Shown here: positions 17,601 to 28,374 of the stretch, in pieces | How positions within the stretch are numbered: position 1 is the stretch's first letter | Layout of the letters: every line of letters starts with the position of its first letter | Assembly: GCA_944350315.1 (NCBI GenBank) | Contig: CALVON010000029.1 | Span: forward strand, 1 to 56,998 | From: an uncultured Bacilli bacterium | GTDB lineage: Bacteria > Bacillota_I > Bacilli_A > RF39 > UBA660 | Reading direction: 5' to 3' | DNA: 56,998 nt | Notes under the pieces: generated by a model | Seen by the model: only the letters and a program-made list of their open reading frames with translations | What the model was told of the DNA's origin: nothing | Databases searched by the model: none | Program-made: the position numbers and the translations under genes

Positions 17601-18288
17601 AAAGCAAGATGATATTGCTAGTATGATGGCAGAAGCAGGTATGGATCCAGATGGAAAAACTGTTTTATATGATGGTAGAACAGGTGAGCCATTTGATAAT
17701 CGTATTAATGTTGGCGTTATGTACATGATTAAATTACATCATATGGTTGATGATAAATTACATGCTAGAGCTACTGGTCCTTATTCTTTAGTAACGCAAC
17801 AACCACTTGGAGGTAAAGCTCAATTTGGTGGTCAAAGATTTGGTGAAATGGAAGTTTGGGCACTTGAAGCTTATGGCGCATCTCATGTATTACAAGAGAT
17901 ACTTACTTATAAATCAGATGATGTTATTGGTAGAGTAAAAGTTTATGAATCTATAGTAAAAGGTCAGGCTTTACCTGAACCAAGCATTCCGGAATCATTT
18001 AGAGTGTTGATAAAGGAATTTCAGGCATTAGGATTAAATATATCTGTTATTAATAATAATGATGAGGAAGTAAGTATTTGTGAATTAGAAAAAGAAGAAG
18101 ATGATGATGTTCCTCTTTCAGAAGAAATTCAAAAGCCAGATTTGTTTAAATCTGTAGATGAAGATGAAATTGATTATGATGAAGATGATTCTGAATATGA
18201 TGATGAAGATGATTTAGATTTGCCTGATACTTATGGAGATGGAATAGATTTGTATGATAATGACGAAAATATTGGAGGTGATTTATAA
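14668..18288 (+). CDS. rpoB: DNA-directed RNA polymerase subunit beta
   Basis: A 1206-residue RpoB, forming half of the polymerase active-site cleft. Recognisable segments include the rifampicin-pocket region ([21 protein letters not shown], residues about 451-471), the [18 protein letters not shown] motif, [14 protein letters not shown] and [13 protein letters not shown]. The C-terminal clamp segment ends with [20 protein letters not shown]. Beyond it is an unusually long Asp/Glu-rich tail (about residues 1135-1206). GGGGTGA precedes the ATG. The stop overlaps the rpoC start by one base. Confidence 0.99.
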   Translation: MAYKIKQSGDYRKRRNFSMIKNSLELDNLLQIQKDSYQWFVTEGVKEVLEDFSPVESFSGSLSLEFNDYVFDTPRYSIKECKDRQITYASPLKVQTRLFNNETGEVKEQEIFLGDMPLMTDSGTFVINGAERVVVSQLVRSPSVYFSKEVDKNGKPVFASKVIPTRGTWLEYETDAKDVLYVRIDRTRKVPLTTLLRAFGLSSDEDILNLFDNNEYLKNTIERDSTKSTDEALIEIYEKLRPGEPTTLDSSKNQLITRFFDNFRYDLAKVGRYKFNQRLNITDRLVGNVLAQDVVIDGELKFSDGTLLTKDVVLELDKYLKNGYGREEAKINTDLNDSGIIQVLYVYSPLNPKKKVKVIGNDQTITVKTLTISDFYASVSYYLNLMDGIGHDDEIDHLGNRRIRQVGELLQNQFKIGFSRMERVIRERMTTQDMETVTPKTLINIRPVTAVIKEFFGSSQLSQFMDQVNPIAELTHKRRLSALGPGGLSRDRAGVEVRDVNASHYGRICPIESPEGQNIGLITSLASYAKINEYGFIMTPYRKVVNRKLTDQVDYLTATEEQDFYISQATVNVDENDMITDNTVAGRFNGENVIIPVDQVDYIDVSPQQVVSITTSLIPFLEHDDATRALMGANMQRQALPLLKTEAPYVGTGVEYVAARDSGAVVVAKADGIVEYVDAKKIVVKNAKGQDVYDLTTFERSNQGETANQSPIVRAGDKVKRGQVIADGPSTDKGELALGKNVVVAFMTFNGYNFEDAVIMNERLVKDDVYTSLHIEDYEIQCRDTKLGPEEITRDIPNISEEARKNLDENGIIRIGTEVKEGDILVGKVTPKGMADLTSEEKLLHAIFGEKTREVRNSSLTVPHGGDGIVHDVKVYTKADNDEMPSGVSKVIRVYIIQKRKIQVGDKMSGRHGNKGVISLILPQEDMPYLPDGTPVDIMLNPQGVPSRMNIGQILELHMGMACKKLGVYIATPVLDGAKQDDIASMMAEAGMDPDGKTVLYDGRTGEPFDNRINVGVMYMIKLHHMVDDKLHARATGPYSLVTQQPLGGKAQFGGQRFGEMEVWALEAYGASHVLQEILTYKSDDVIGRVKVYESIVKGQALPEPSIPESFRVLIKEFQALGLNISVINNNDEEVSICELEKEEDDDVPLSEEIQKPDLFKSVDEDEIDYDEDDSEYDDEDDLDLPDTYGDGIDLYDNDENIGGDL

Positions 18289-21200
18289 TGTTAGAAGCTA
18301 ATAAATTTAAGGCTTTAAAAATAAGTATTGCATCACCTGATGATATTAGATCTTGGAGTTATGGTGAAGTTTTAAAACCAGAAACCATAAATTATAGAAC
18401 ACTTAAGCCTGAAAGGGATGGACTATTTTGTGAAAAAATATTTGGTCCAACTCGTGACTATGAATGTAGTTGTGGAAAATATAAAAGATTGCGATATAAA
18501 AATATAGTTTGTGATAGATGTGGTGTTGAGGTTACGAAGTCTAAAGTTCGTAGAGAAAGAATGGGTCATATTGAATTGGCTACACCGGTTAGTCATATTT
18601 GGTTTGTTAAGGGAATTCCTTCTTATATTGGTCTTTGCCTTGATATGTCTCCTAGAGACTTGGAAGAAGTAATTTATTTTGTTTCATATGTTGTTTTAGA
18701 TCCTGGAGCGACAACTTTAATGAAGAAACAAACGTTATCTGATAAAGAGTATAGAGCATATTATGAAAAATATGGTAATACTTTTAGAGTTGGTATGGGT
18801 GCGGAAGCAATTAAAGAATTATTGACTGAACTTGATGTTGAAAAAGAATTGGAAAGTCTTCAAAAAGAGCTAGCAGAGGCTACTGGTCAAAAGAAATTGA
18901 GACTAGTTAAGAGACTAGACGTTCTAGATTCTTTTGCTAAATCTGGAAATAAACCAGAGTGGATGATTTTAGATGTTTTGCCTGTTATTCCACCAGAACT
19001 TAGACCGATGATTCAATTAGATGGAGGTAGATTTGCAACTTCAGATTTAAATGATTTATATCGTAGAGTAATAAATAGAAATAACCGTTTAAAAAAATTA
19101 GTTGAATTGAATGCACCTTCTATTATAATTCAAAATGAAAAAAGAATGTTACAAGAAGCAGTTGATTCTTTATTTGACAATGGTCGTAGAGGCAGAAGTG
19201 TAACTGGCGCTGGTAATAGGGCATTAAAGTCTTTATCTAGCATGTTAAAAGGAAAACAGGGAAGATTTAGACAAAACTTATTAGGAAAACGTGTTGACTA
19301 TTCTGGACGTTCTGTAATTGTTGTCGGTCCTGATTTGAAGATGTATCAGTGTGGAATTCCTAAGGAAATGGCTTTAGAATTATTTAAACCACATGTTATA
19401 AATGGCCTTGTATCTAAAGAAATTGCAAATAATATTAAATCTGCTAAAAAAATGATTGATTCGAGAGATCCAAAAGTGTGGGATGTTGTTGAGGAAGTAA
19501 TTAAAGAACATCCAGTTATGCTAAATAGAGCACCTACTCTTCATAGATTAGGTATTCAGGCATTTGAACCAAAGCTTGTTTCTGGTAAAGCCATTAGACT
19601 TCATCCATTAGTTACAACAGCATTTAATGCAGACTTTGATGGCGATCAAATGGCAGTTCACGTTCCTTTATCTGAAGAGGCTAAAGCAGAGGCTAGAATT
19701 TTAATGTTAGGAGCAAATAATATTTTGTCTCCTAAAGATGGAAAACCAATTGTAACACCTAGTCAGGATATGGTTTTAGGTAATTATTATATTACTATGG
19801 AAAAGCCTGGACATGAGGGTGAGGGAAGAATATTTAAAAATTCTAATGAAGCTTTAATGGCATATAGCAGAAGAGAAACTGATTTACATACAAGAATTGT
19901 TGTACCTGTTAACTCATTTAAACATAAGGTGTTTTTAGATTCACATAAAGATCAATATTTAGTAACTACGGTTGGTAAGTTAATATTTAATGAGATTTTG
20001 CCTGATTCTTTTCCATATATTAATGAACCAACTGATGAAAATATTGAAAAATACACTCCAAATAAATATTTTATAGCTCCCGGTGAAAACATTCCTGAAA
20101 AAATTAAAGAAATACCTAAAGCAGCGGCATTTAAAAAGAGTACATTAGAAAAAATTATTGCACAAATGTTTAAAAAATATAAGACTACAGAAACTTCTAT
20201 TATGCTTGATAAGTTAAAAGATTTAGGATTTAAGTATTCTACTTATGCGGGAATTACAATTTCTGCAGCTGATGTTATTGTAAGTAAGAATAAAGATAAA
20301 ATTATTGCTGAATCAGAAAATGAGGTTAAAAAAGTAAATAAACAGTATCAAAGAGGTTTAATTACTGATAAGGAAAGATTTGATTTAGTAATTAGTATAT
20401 GGGATAAAGCAAAGAAAGATATTGAAAAAGAATTAGAGTCATATGCAAAAAGTGATGAATATGAAGATAATCCAATATTTATAATGATGAATTCTAAAGC
20501 ACGTGGTTCAATATCTAACTTTGTTCAGTTAGCTGGTATGCGTGGTACAATGTCTAAACCTAATGGTGAACCAGTTGAAATTCCAATTAAATCTTCTTTT
20601 AGAGATGGATTATCTGTATCTGAGTTCTTCTTATCAACACATGGTGCTAGAAAAGGTAGTGCTGATACGGCATTAAAAACCGCAGATTCTGGTTATATGA
20701 CAAGAAGACTTGTAGATGTTGCGCAAGATTTAATTGTAAGAGAAGAAGATTGTGGTACTACCCAAGGTGTTTTGGTATCAGCGTTTACTGATGACAAAGA
20801 TGGTGTAATAGAACCATTGTACGATAGAATTTTGGGTAGATTTACGAATAAAAAGATTATTGATCCTGAAACGAAAGAAATGATTATTGATAAAAACGAA
20901 TTAATTACAGAGAATATTGCTGAAAAAATTGTGAGTGCAGGTATTAGAGAAGTAGAAATTCGTACTGTTTTGACTTGTAGAACAGACCATGGAGTTTGTT
21001 GTAAATGTTATGGTAGAAATTTGGCTACTGGTAATATTGTTGAAATAGGTGAAGCTGTTGGTACTATGGGCGCTCAATCTATTGGGGAACCTGGTACACA
21101 ATTAACGATGAGAACTTTCCATACTGGTGGAGTAGCTGGTGGAGAGGATATTACGCAAGGTTTACCACGTGTCGAAGAGCTATTTGAAGCAAGAACTCCA

Positions 21201-21923
21201 AAAGGAAAAGCTTTAATTGCTGAAATTGATGGCGTTGTTTCTAAAATTGAAGATCAAAAAGGTAGAACTAAGATTTTCATAAAAAATGCTAACGAAGTTA
21301 GAGAACATTTAAGTTCTTATGGTGCTAAGTTAAGAGTTGAAAAAGGCGATAAGGTTTCTGCAGGTGATAGATTGACAGAAGGTAATATTAGTCCTAAAGA
21401 GTTACTTGCAGTTACTGATCCTAATACCGTTCAACAATATATTCTTAAAGAAGTACAAAAAGTATATCGTTCTCAAGGTGTTGATATTAACGATAAGCAC
21501 GTTGAATTAATTGCTAGAAGAATGATATCGCAAATTAGAATTATGGATTCTGGAGATACTAACTTTTTACCTAGTACAGTAGTTTCTATTAATAAATTTA
21601 CAGAAGGAAATAGGGATGTAATACTTCAAGGTAAGAAACCTGCTATTGGACAACCAATATTATTAGGTATCACTAAGTCCTCTTTACAAACTGACTCATT
21701 TCTTGCTTCTGCATCCTTCCAGGAGACTACAAGAATTCTTACAGAAGCTGCAGTTAAAGGAAAGGTTGACAAATTGCATGGACTTAAAGAAAATGTTATT
21801 ATTGGTAAATTAATTCCAGCAGGAACTGGTGCTAAAGAGTATATGGATATAGGTTACTCTTTAGAAAAAGAATTTTTTGACGATGAGCCTTCTGAAGTAT
21901 TAGAAGAAAAATTTTTAGATTAA
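18288..21923 (+). CDS. rpoC: DNA-directed RNA polymerase subunit beta'
   Basis: A 1211-residue RpoC. The zinc finger [20 protein letters not shown] lies near residues 61-80, the catalytic [12 protein letters not shown] loop (three Asp that bind Mg2+) near 445-456, and the trigger-loop/bridge-helix region ([24 protein letters not shown]) near 785-810. The second zinc site is [13 protein letters not shown]. The ending is typical ([16 protein letters not shown] plus a short acidic tail). Coupled to rpoB through a one-base overlap; a terminator follows. Confidence 0.99.
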   Translation: MLEANKFKALKISIASPDDIRSWSYGEVLKPETINYRTLKPERDGLFCEKIFGPTRDYECSCGKYKRLRYKNIVCDRCGVEVTKSKVRRERMGHIELATPVSHIWFVKGIPSYIGLCLDMSPRDLEEVIYFVSYVVLDPGATTLMKKQTLSDKEYRAYYEKYGNTFRVGMGAEAIKELLTELDVEKELESLQKELAEATGQKKLRLVKRLDVLDSFAKSGNKPEWMILDVLPVIPPELRPMIQLDGGRFATSDLNDLYRRVINRNNRLKKLVELNAPSIIIQNEKRMLQEAVDSLFDNGRRGRSVTGAGNRALKSLSSMLKGKQGRFRQNLLGKRVDYSGRSVIVVGPDLKMYQCGIPKEMALELFKPHVINGLVSKEIANNIKSAKKMIDSRDPKVWDVVEEVIKEHPVMLNRAPTLHRLGIQAFEPKLVSGKAIRLHPLVTTAFNADFDGDQMAVHVPLSEEAKAEARILMLGANNILSPKDGKPIVTPSQDMVLGNYYITMEKPGHEGEGRIFKNSNEALMAYSRRETDLHTRIVVPVNSFKHKVFLDSHKDQYLVTTVGKLIFNEILPDSFPYINEPTDENIEKYTPNKYFIAPGENIPEKIKEIPKAAAFKKSTLEKIIAQMFKKYKTTETSIMLDKLKDLGFKYSTYAGITISAADVIVSKNKDKIIAESENEVKKVNKQYQRGLITDKERFDLVISIWDKAKKDIEKELESYAKSDEYEDNPIFIMMNSKARGSISNFVQLAGMRGTMSKPNGEPVEIPIKSSFRDGLSVSEFFLSTHGARKGSADTALKTADSGYMTRRLVDVAQDLIVREEDCGTTQGVLVSAFTDDKDGVIEPLYDRILGRFTNKKIIDPETKEMIIDKNELITENIAEKIVSAGIREVEIRTVLTCRTDHGVCCKCYGRNLATGNIVEIGEAVGTMGAQSIGEPGTQLTMRTFHTGGVAGGEDITQGLPRVEELFEARTPKGKALIAEIDGVVSKIEDQKGRTKIFIKNANEVREHLSSYGAKLRVEKGDKVSAGDRLTEGNISPKELLAVTDPNTVQQYILKEVQKVYRSQGVDINDKHVELIARRMISQIRIMDSGDTNFLPSTVVSINKFTEGNRDVILQGKKPAIGQPILLGITKSSLQTDSFLASASFQETTRILTEAAVKGKVDKLHGLKENVIIGKLIPAGTGAKEYMDIGYSLEKEFFDDEPSEVLEEKFLD

Positions 21924-21929
21924 AATTTT

Positions 21930-21968
21930 ACCTATAAAGTTTAATATAAAAAGCTTTATAGGTTTTTA
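21930..21968 (+). terminator. Terminator after rpoC
   Basis: ACCTATAAAG...CTTTATAGG stem followed by TTTTTATTATTTT. Confidence 0.87.
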
Positions 21969-21987
21969 TTATTTTCTTAAATTCTAT

Positions 21988-21995
21988 GATATAAT
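21988..21995 (+). promoter_or_regulatory. Extended -10 promoter element
   Basis: TGATATAAT, ending 23 bases before the next start codon. No clear -35 is visible, consistent with an extended -10 promoter. Confidence 0.45.
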
Positions 21996-22018
21996 AGTAG
22001 GTAGATTAGAGGTGTAAT

Positions 22019-23461
22019 ATGGCAAACAATGGGATAAGAAGTAGATTTAGCGATAGGATAAAAAAAATCGCATCTTTTAAGAATAAAAGACAACCTAAAA
22101 AGATTGAAGATTCTGATGTTACTTATAGAAATTTTTTGAAAGTGGTAGCAGCTATTCCACTATTGGTATATGATAATTTAAATAGTAATAATATTGATAA
22201 GAATGCAGTTAATCAAAAAGAATCGAACGATGTCTCAAGATTAAAAAACAGTAGGGAAAATAAAAGAAAATTAATTGATCAAATTGACGTTTCTTTAGTT
22301 AAAAAGAAACAAGATGTTTATGGTAAAAATATAATAAATAAAGGTGTTAATAAAAATAAAGAGACAAATATTACTGATATTGAAGAAGCAAAAAATTTAG
22401 AGAAAAAAATAATAAATTTAATTAAAAAAAATCTAATTAAAACAGTTAATGAATTAGAAATAATACAAAGTGAATTGTATTTAATAAATGAAGTTAATGG
22501 TGATGATAAGAAATTAAAAGAATGTCAAGCAACTCTTGATGAAGTTAAAAAAATGTTATGTAAAATTGATATTTTAAAGAAAAAATATGATTTTTTAAAA
22601 GATAATTATGATTTCGAATATTTGTTGGAATTAGATGACGAACATTTAGTAGATAGTATTATTGAATTAAAAAATAAATTTTCAAATGTTGAGGTTAAAG
22701 CTACAGTTACTGATTATAAATTATTAGATGTTTATAAATTTTTATATTTGAGGATCGATAAATTACAAGATGAAGTTAGTGAATTTGAAAAATATAAAGA
22801 AGAGGAATTACAAAAGTTAAAAGAAAGGGATATAGATTTTGAAAAATTAAAAAATGATGTATATAATGTTTCTAGAGTAAATGATGGTTATAATAAGTTT
22901 GTTGATAAGCAAAATGATTTATTAGATGAATTAAATAAGAAAGTCGATAAGATTGATTCACATGAAGATGTTAGTTATAATCTTAAAGGATTTAATCGGC
23001 TTTTGTTTAATTCTTTTAAATATTTAGGTTTATTGATGATGAGCCCTTTAAAAGGAATTATTCCTTCGATTGCTACAGAAACGTTAATTACAAAAAATGT
23101 TGTTTCTAATTTGTTTAATAATTTAGAGTGGGAAGAGAAGAAAAAGACGATATATACTGCAATTGATTATTCTAACATTATTGGTGGGGCAATTAATGAT
23201 TTGGAGAATACTGGAAGAATAGTCGATACTACTTTAGAGGATATAGTTAATTTAAAAATTAAATATAATGAGAATTTTAGAATGTATCAAGGGGATTTTT
23301 TGGAATATGAACAGGTAATTTCTAAAATTAATGATATGGAAAATAAAATCCTTGGTAATAAGATAAAGATAGAAATGATGCGAAAAAGAATGCTTGACAA
23401 AGAGCGAGTTAATTATAAAAAATTACAATTAGTTAGAGAACTTAATGATAAAAAACAATAA
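22019..23461 (+). CDS. Unrecognised coiled-coil protein, 480 residues
   Basis: I do not recognise this gene. The first 45 residues are basic (RSRFSDRIKKIASFKNKRQPKK). A short hydrophobic stretch VVAAIPLLVYDNL (about 42-54) could be a membrane contact. Residues about 120-310 form several predicted coiled coils rich in Lys, Glu and Leu. A less charged segment, FNSFKYLGLLMMSPLKGIIPSIATETLITKNVVSNLF in pieces (about 330-367), could associate with membrane. A final coiled coil ends the protein. RBS AGAGGTG is present. It follows rpoC behind a terminator and is co-oriented with another unknown gene. It may be a lineage-specific structural or cell-envelope protein; function is not inferable. Confidence 0.8.
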   Translation: MANNGIRSRFSDRIKKIASFKNKRQPKKIEDSDVTYRNFLKVVAAIPLLVYDNLNSNNIDKNAVNQKESNDVSRLKNSRENKRKLIDQIDVSLVKKKQDVYGKNIINKGVNKNKETNITDIEEAKNLEKKIINLIKKNLIKTVNELEIIQSELYLINEVNGDDKKLKECQATLDEVKKMLCKIDILKKKYDFLKDNYDFEYLLELDDEHLVDSIIELKNKFSNVEVKATVTDYKLLDVYKFLYLRIDKLQDEVSEFEKYKEEELQKLKERDIDFEKLKNDVYNVSRVNDGYNKFVDKQNDLLDELNKKVDKIDSHEDVSYNLKGFNRLLFNSFKYLGLLMMSPLKGIIPSIATETLITKNVVSNLFNNLEWEEKKKTIYTAIDYSNIIGGAINDLENTGRIVDTTLEDIVNLKIKYNENFRMYQGDFLEYEQVISKINDMENKILGNKIKIEMMRKRMLDKERVNYKKLQLVRELNDKKQ

Positions 23462-23564
23462 TTTTAAAAAAATGTTGAATATGTTTAAAGTTTGTGATAT
23501 ACTTATTTTAATAATAGAGAATTATAGGTAGGGTATATTGTTTGCCCTGTTTTGGAGGTATGTC

Positions 23565-24746
23565 ATGGAAAGTAAAATTATTAAAATAGTTGATGAACAT
23601 AATATAGATCGAACTGGTTATAAGGTGTGTGCTATTGATGTCGATGGTAGCGATTATGTTATATATGCTATTGAGCGTGATGGAGAGAATGATAACGTTT
23701 TTGTATCTAAAATTATAAAAAATATTAATGGTACTTCTAGTATGATTAATATTGATGACTCTTATGAAAAAGAAAAATTATCATTAGTCGTAAAAGAGTT
23801 AATTAAGTATGCAGTTGATTCTCAAGAAGATAAATTGACAAAAAATTCTGTTTCTTTGCCTAGTGGGAAAATTGTTAATATTATTTCTGTAATGATTGAT
23901 AAAAAAGAACAAAATATTAATGTTCAAAAAACATATATTACTACTGTCAAAAAGGCTGTTACTAAAATTAGTGAAGAATTTTATGATATTTTGTTTAGTG
24001 AAAATAACAGTAATTTGATGAATGATATATTTCCTGTTTTTGATTCACCATTTGAAGAAAATACTAATCAGCCTATTAATAACAATGTAAATCCCGTAAA
24101 TGGCAGTGAAGCTGCAGAATCTAATAGCACTGGGGATGTTTTTAAAATTGAATCAATTCCTAATTTTGTTAGTACAGAGAATAATGATGAAAAAAAGCAG
24201 GATATTTCTAGCTCTGCAATTGATTTAAATGATAATACTGTAAATTCATCAACAAAAGAAGTTGATAATTCAGTTATTTCTCAGAATGACGTTATTCCAG
24301 AGAAAAGTAATATTGTTTTACCAGTAGTAGAGAATAGTGGAAATAGTGAATCTTTAAATAATAATAATGATTCTTCATTCTTCTTTACTGCTGATGAAAA
24401 AAAAGAATTAGCGAATAATAATTCTAGTGTAGGAGAGGGACTTGTTTTTGATGCTTCAAAAGAGGTTAATTTGAATGAAGCCTTGGGTGAAGTTAGTACA
24501 GATAAAGCGATTCCTATGGAAGATATTCAGCCAATTAGAGATTTTGGTGTCGACCAAGTCAAAGGTGAGGTGTCAACTCCAGAAACTAGTTCTTTAGAGA
24601 ATAATAATGAAAAGAGTGTTAGCAATAATGGGGTTGCTGGATTTGCTAATAATAAATTTTTTATGGTAATTGCAATTTTAATATTTGTTGGTGCTTGTGT
24701 ATTTTTGGGTTATGAGGCATTTACATATTTTCAAGCAGTAAAATAA
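23565..24746 (+). CDS. Unrecognised tail-anchored membrane protein, 393 residues
   Basis: I do not recognise this protein as a whole. The first ~140 residues look folded. The opening (YKVCAIDVDGSDYVIYAIERDG...VFVSKI) resembles the beta-rich DUF1292 type, but weakly. Residues about 155-355 are low complexity, rich in Asn, Ser, Asp and Glu, and probably disordered. The C-terminus has one strong membrane helix (FFMVIAILIFVGACVFLGY, about 367-385) and only a few residues beyond. This suggests a large cytoplasmic part anchored by its tail. The ATG at 23565 has GGAGG seven bases upstream. It is about 100 bases downstream of the coiled-coil gene and may share its function. Confidence 0.8.
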   Translation: MESKIIKIVDEHNIDRTGYKVCAIDVDGSDYVIYAIERDGENDNVFVSKIIKNINGTSSMINIDDSYEKEKLSLVVKELIKYAVDSQEDKLTKNSVSLPSGKIVNIISVMIDKKEQNINVQKTYITTVKKAVTKISEEFYDILFSENNSNLMNDIFPVFDSPFEENTNQPINNNVNPVNGSEAAESNSTGDVFKIESIPNFVSTENNDEKKQDISSSAIDLNDNTVNSSTKEVDNSVISQNDVIPEKSNIVLPVVENSGNSESLNNNNDSSFFFTADEKKELANNNSSVGEGLVFDASKEVNLNEALGEVSTDKAIPMEDIQPIRDFGVDQVKGEVSTPETSSLENNNEKSVSNNGVAGFANNKFFMVIAILIFVGACVFLGYEAFTYFQAVK

Positions 24747-24749
24747 AAT

Positions 24750-24780
24750 TAAAAAGTCATCTGTTGATGACTTTTTTAAT
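24750..24780. terminator. Bidirectional terminator between convergent genes
   Basis: AAAAAGTCATC, TGTT loop, GATGACTTTTTT. The stop codon of queH (minus strand, 24776-24778) lies inside the right-hand T-run, so the terminator serves both directions. Confidence 0.88.
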
Positions 24781-25378
24781 TTTTTTTGCTATATATACAT
24801 CCACAATAATTTTGTCGATATAAATTATATTTTTTAGATAATTCGATAGAATTTTTATATCCATTTTTCTTTTTAAAGTCAGAATATAGCCATTTTATTT
24901 GATATTTTTGTTGCATTTTTTCTCCTATTTCATTTATTAATGTTGCATTTTTGTAAGGACTAACAGTAAGAGTAGTGCAAAAGTATTCAAAATTTTTTTC
25001 TTTAGCTATTTTTGCTGTTTTTTCTATTCTTAGATTAAAGCATATAGTACATCTTGCACCTCTTTCAGGGCAAAGTTCATAGCCTTTTATTTTTTCTTCA
25101 TATATTAAATTATCATAGTCACAATCTAGAAAGGCTATGTTGTTTCCTTCTTGATTTAATTTTTTTATTAATTCAATTTGTTCTTTTTTTCTTTTTTCAT
25201 ATTCTTTTTTAGGGGAAATGTTTGGATTATAGTAAAGAACGGTAATATTAAAGTATGGGAGTAAGTATGTTATTACATGACTACTACATGGTGCACAACA
25301 GCTATGTAGCAATAACTTTTTTTTATTAACGATTAATGATAATTGTTCATCTGATAGTTGTTTAATGTTTTTTATCAT
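24776..25378 (-). CDS. queH: Epoxyqueuosine reductase QueH
   Basis: A 200-residue DUF208/QueH protein that catalyses the last step of queuosine tRNA modification, reducing epoxyqueuosine in tRNA; it is the non-orthologous alternative to QueG. Conserved features are LLLHSCCAPCSSH (adjacent Cys pair), YYNPNISP, CPERGARCTICFNLR, the TTLTVSPYKN motif and YCGCIYS at the end. The Cys residues bind a metal or Fe-S centre. No other queuosine genes are in the window. It is the last gene of the minus-strand run from rlmN. Confidence 0.93.
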   Translation of the reverse strand: MIKNIKQLSDEQLSLIVNKKKLLLHSCCAPCSSHVITYLLPYFNITVLYYNPNISPKKEYEKRKKEQIELIKKLNQEGNNIAFLDCDYDNLIYEEKIKGYELCPERGARCTICFNLRIEKTAKIAKEKNFEYFCTTLTVSPYKNATLINEIGEKMQQKYQIKWLYSDFKKKNGYKNSIELSKKYNLYRQNYCGCIYSKKN

Positions 25379-25408
25379 ATTGTTATCACCTGCTACATAT
25401 TATATCAC

Positions 25409-27673
25409 TTACTTTGAAAAAATGCTATCTATATTTATTGTGTATATATTATTTATTATATTATCTATTATTATATTTTCAATTTTACTTTTAATTATTT
25501 TATCAATTTTTCTTGCACCAAAAATTTTGTAGTTGGATTCATTAATTATTTCATTAATTATGTTTTGTGATAATGTAAGGTTTATGTTTTTAAACTTTTC
25601 TTTTAACTTATTTAGTTTACTTATTATTATTTTTTCAATATCTTTTTCTTGTAAGTTATTAAACTTTATAATTTCATCAATTCTATTTAAGAAAGAAATA
25701 TCAAATTTTTCTTTTAACTCTTCATCAATAACTTGTTCATTTTCATTAAAACCAATATTTTTTTTGCTTTTTCCTATATTTGAAGTCATTATTATTATAT
25801 TATTATTTAAATTTATTACATTATTTTTGGCGTCTAATATTTTCCCATCTTCTAATATTTGATATAACAAGTTAATAATTTTTGGATGTGCTTTGTCTAT
25901 TTCATCTAATACGATTACGGCATTAGGGTTGTCTTTAATTTTACTTAAAATGTATTTATTATCATCATAACCAATATATCCAGCTGTTGATCCTGTGAAT
26001 TTGCTAATAGAACTTGAATCGGAAAATTCAGACATGTCTAATTTTATCGTTTTTTGTTTACTTATTAAATTTCCATATTCAGTTGCTAGTTTGGTTTTTC
26101 CAACACCAGTAGGTCCATTAAACATTAGGGAAATACATTTGTTTTCTTTATATCCCAATTTTATTCTTTTTGTTATATCAATTAATTTTTTTATGGCTTC
26201 GTCTTGGCCATATATAGAACTTTTTAATTTATTTTCTATTTGCATAATAGTTTTTTTATTATCTTTTAAAATTTCATATATTGGGATATTTATTTTATTA
26301 CTTATTACTTCGGCAATATCTGAAATTGTTACTTTTACTTTTTTTGTATTGACTATTTTTTTTGTAAATTCGGTTTCTTTTATTTTGTATTCGTAGGCTT
26401 TTTTAATGTTATTTTCTTTAATGTATAGTTCTTTTTTATCTTTTATTTCTTTTAGGTTTATTTGATTTTTGGCATTATCTTCGTTTTCTTTAATATTTAC
26501 TTTGCTGCATACTTCATCAAGGATGTCTATTTGTTTGTCTGGTCGATATCTATTGTATATATATTTGTCGCTTAATTTTATAATTTCGTCAATTATTTCG
26601 TCTCTTATTATTACATTATGATATTCTTCATATATTGGTTTAATCTTTTTTAATATATTTTTTGTTTCTTCTCCTGATGGTTCATCTATATTGATTATTT
26701 GAAATCTTCTATCAAGTGCTTTGTCTTTTTCAAAGTGTTTTTTGTATTCATCATTTGTCGTTGCGCCTATGCATTTTATTTTTCCTCTTGCTAGTGCAGG
26801 TTTTAAAATATTTGAAGCGTCAATAGCACCTTCTGCCCCACCGGCACCAATTAATGTATGAATTTCATCAATAAATAATATTATGCTTTCGTCTTTTTCT
26901 ATTTCGGTTAGCATTTTTTTCATTCTTTCTTCAAATTCTCCTCGATATTTTGTTCCAGCGACAACACTAGCCATATCAAGGGAAATAATTTTTTTATTTT
27001 GTAATTTTAATGGAACATTTCCTTGATTAATTAAGTTAGCTAGTCCTTCAATTATGGCTGTTTTTCCAACTCCAGGATCTCCAATTAGTAGTGGATTATT
27101 TTTAGTTCTTCGGCATAGAATTTGTTCTATTTTTCTTATTTCATTTTCTCTTCCAATTACTGGATCTATTTCTTTCTTTTTGGCTTTTTCAGATAAATTT
27201 ATTCCGATTTCTTCTATTATTAGGTGTTTATTTGCTTTTCCTTCTTTGGAATAAACTTTTTCCGTAAATTCGTCATACATTTTATCTAGATCTATATTCA
27301 TTCCTATAAATAAGCGAATTGCAATTCCTTCGCCAACGTCTAAAAGGCCGGAAAATAGATGGTTAATTGTTACAATACCATTGTTATTATCTCTACTATC
27401 CATTATTGCATTTTCAATTACTTTTTTTAATAGCGGTGTATACAAAAAAAATTCACTTTTTTTACTGCCTTTTCCAATAACATTTATAATTTCCTTTTTA
27501 AATCTTTGATATGTAAGATTAAATTTTTCTAATTTTTTGGTAAATTCATTTTGAGTATGTAATATTGCTAATACTAGATGTTCGGTTCCGACGTATGGAT
27601 GCTTTAATTCAAGCATTTCCAATTTTGCTTTAGTAAGTATTTCTTGTGCTTCTTCGTTAAAATCACTAATCAT
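25409..27673 (-). CDS. clpC: ClpC-type AAA+ unfoldase
   Basis: A 754-residue Hsp100 protein that unfolds substrates for ClpP. It has two N-terminal Clp repeats (residues about 3-140). AAA1 has Walker A GDPGVGKT at 198-205 and Walker B ILFIDEIHTLIGAG. A UVR-like linker helix sits near 410-440, and AAA2 has Walker A GPTGVGKT at 520-527. I chose the ATG at 27673, five bases after AAAGGTG; the longer frame adds 24 residues upstream. The C-terminus is AT-rich and repetitive (many Ile/Asn). No mcsA, mcsB or ctsR is adjacent, unlike Bacillus. Instead it follows rpe in a phosphorylation/ribosome-maturation operon. clpP is elsewhere in the window. Confidence 0.93.
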   Translation of the reverse strand: MISDFNEEAQEILTKAKLEMLELKHPYVGTEHLVLAILHTQNEFTKKLEKFNLTYQRFKKEIINVIGKGSKKSEFFLYTPLLKKVIENAIMDSRDNNNGIVTINHLFSGLLDVGEGIAIRLFIGMNIDLDKMYDEFTEKVYSKEGKANKHLIIEEIGINLSEKAKKKEIDPVIGRENEIRKIEQILCRRTKNNPLLIGDPGVGKTAIIEGLANLINQGNVPLKLQNKKIISLDMASVVAGTKYRGEFEERMKKMLTEIEKDESIILFIDEIHTLIGAGGAEGAIDASNILKPALARGKIKCIGATTNDEYKKHFEKDKALDRRFQIINIDEPSGEETKNILKKIKPIYEEYHNVIIRDEIIDEIIKLSDKYIYNRYRPDKQIDILDEVCSKVNIKENEDNAKNQINLKEIKDKKELYIKENNIKKAYEYKIKETEFTKKIVNTKKVKVTISDIAEVISNKINIPIYEILKDNKKTIMQIENKLKSSIYGQDEAIKKLIDITKRIKLGYKENKCISLMFNGPTGVGKTKLATEYGNLISKQKTIKLDMSEFSDSSSISKFTGSTAGYIGYDDNKYILSKIKDNPNAVIVLDEIDKAHPKIINLLYQILEDGKILDAKNNVINLNNNIIIMTSNIGKSKKNIGFNENEQVIDEELKEKFDISFLNRIDEIIKFNNLQEKDIEKIIISKLNKLKEKFKNINLTLSQNIINEIINESNYKIFGARKIDKIIKSKIENIIIDNIINNIYTINIDSIFSK

Positions 27674-27745
27674 ATTATCACCTTTCATGTTTATTCTATG
27701 AATATTATGTGTTAATAATTCAATTTTGAAACACAAAAAAAACAA

Positions 27746-28369
27746 CTAATTTTTTAAATTATTAATTGTTTCATTATAATTATTACTATTGATGATATAA
27801 CTACCTACAACGGCGATATTAATATATTTTTTTACTTTTTTTATTGTTTCTAAATTTATTCCGCCATCTATTGAAATGGTAATGTTTTTATTAAGCTTAT
27901 TGATTTTTTTTAACTTTTTTGTGGTGCTTTTTAAAAATTTTTGTCCTCCTTCTCCGGGGTTAACACTCATAATTAGAATCATGTCGATAATATTAATAAA
28001 TTTTTTAATTTTAGCAATTTTAGTTTTTGGACTAATTGCAATACCAACTTTATATCCTTTATTTTTGATTATATTAATTAACATTTCTATGTCACTGTCT
28101 ATTTCACAGTGGATTGTTATATATTCAATATTATCGTAGTTTAATTGTTTTATGTAATTTTCTGGTTTTTCTACCATTAAATGGATATCTATTTTTTTCT
28201 TTATAAGTGGTAGTAATGTTTTTAATTCTTCGATAGGAAATTCTTTTTTGGGGACGAATACTCCGTCCATAACATCAATATGGATGTAATTAGTATTGGT
28301 TTCATTTAATTTTTTTATTGCTAACGGTCTATTTTGTGACGATAGTATTGATGTAGATATTTGTACCAT
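27746..28369 (-). CDS. rpe: Ribulose-phosphate 3-epimerase
   Basis: A 207-residue TIM-barrel enzyme of the pentose phosphate pathway, interconverting ribulose-5-P and xylulose-5-P. Motifs seen are STSILSSQ at the start, YIHIDVMDGVFVP (metal-binding His/Asp), DIHLMVEKPENYI, MSVNPGEGGQKF and ISIDGGINLETI. The ATG at 28369 follows AGGTGAAA; the upstream GTG is part of that RBS. It overlaps or abuts the end of rsgA, in the same rsgA-rpe order as Bacillus (cpgA-rpe). Confidence 0.95.
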   Translation of the reverse strand: MVQISTSILSSQNRPLAIKKLNETNTNYIHIDVMDGVFVPKKEFPIEELKTLLPLIKKKIDIHLMVEKPENYIKQLNYDNIEYITIHCEIDSDIEMLINIIKNKGYKVGIAISPKTKIAKIKKFINIIDMILIMSVNPGEGGQKFLKSTTKKLKKINKLNKNITISIDGGINLETIKKVKKYINIAVVGSYIINSNNYNETINNLKN

Positions 28370-28374
28370 TTTTT

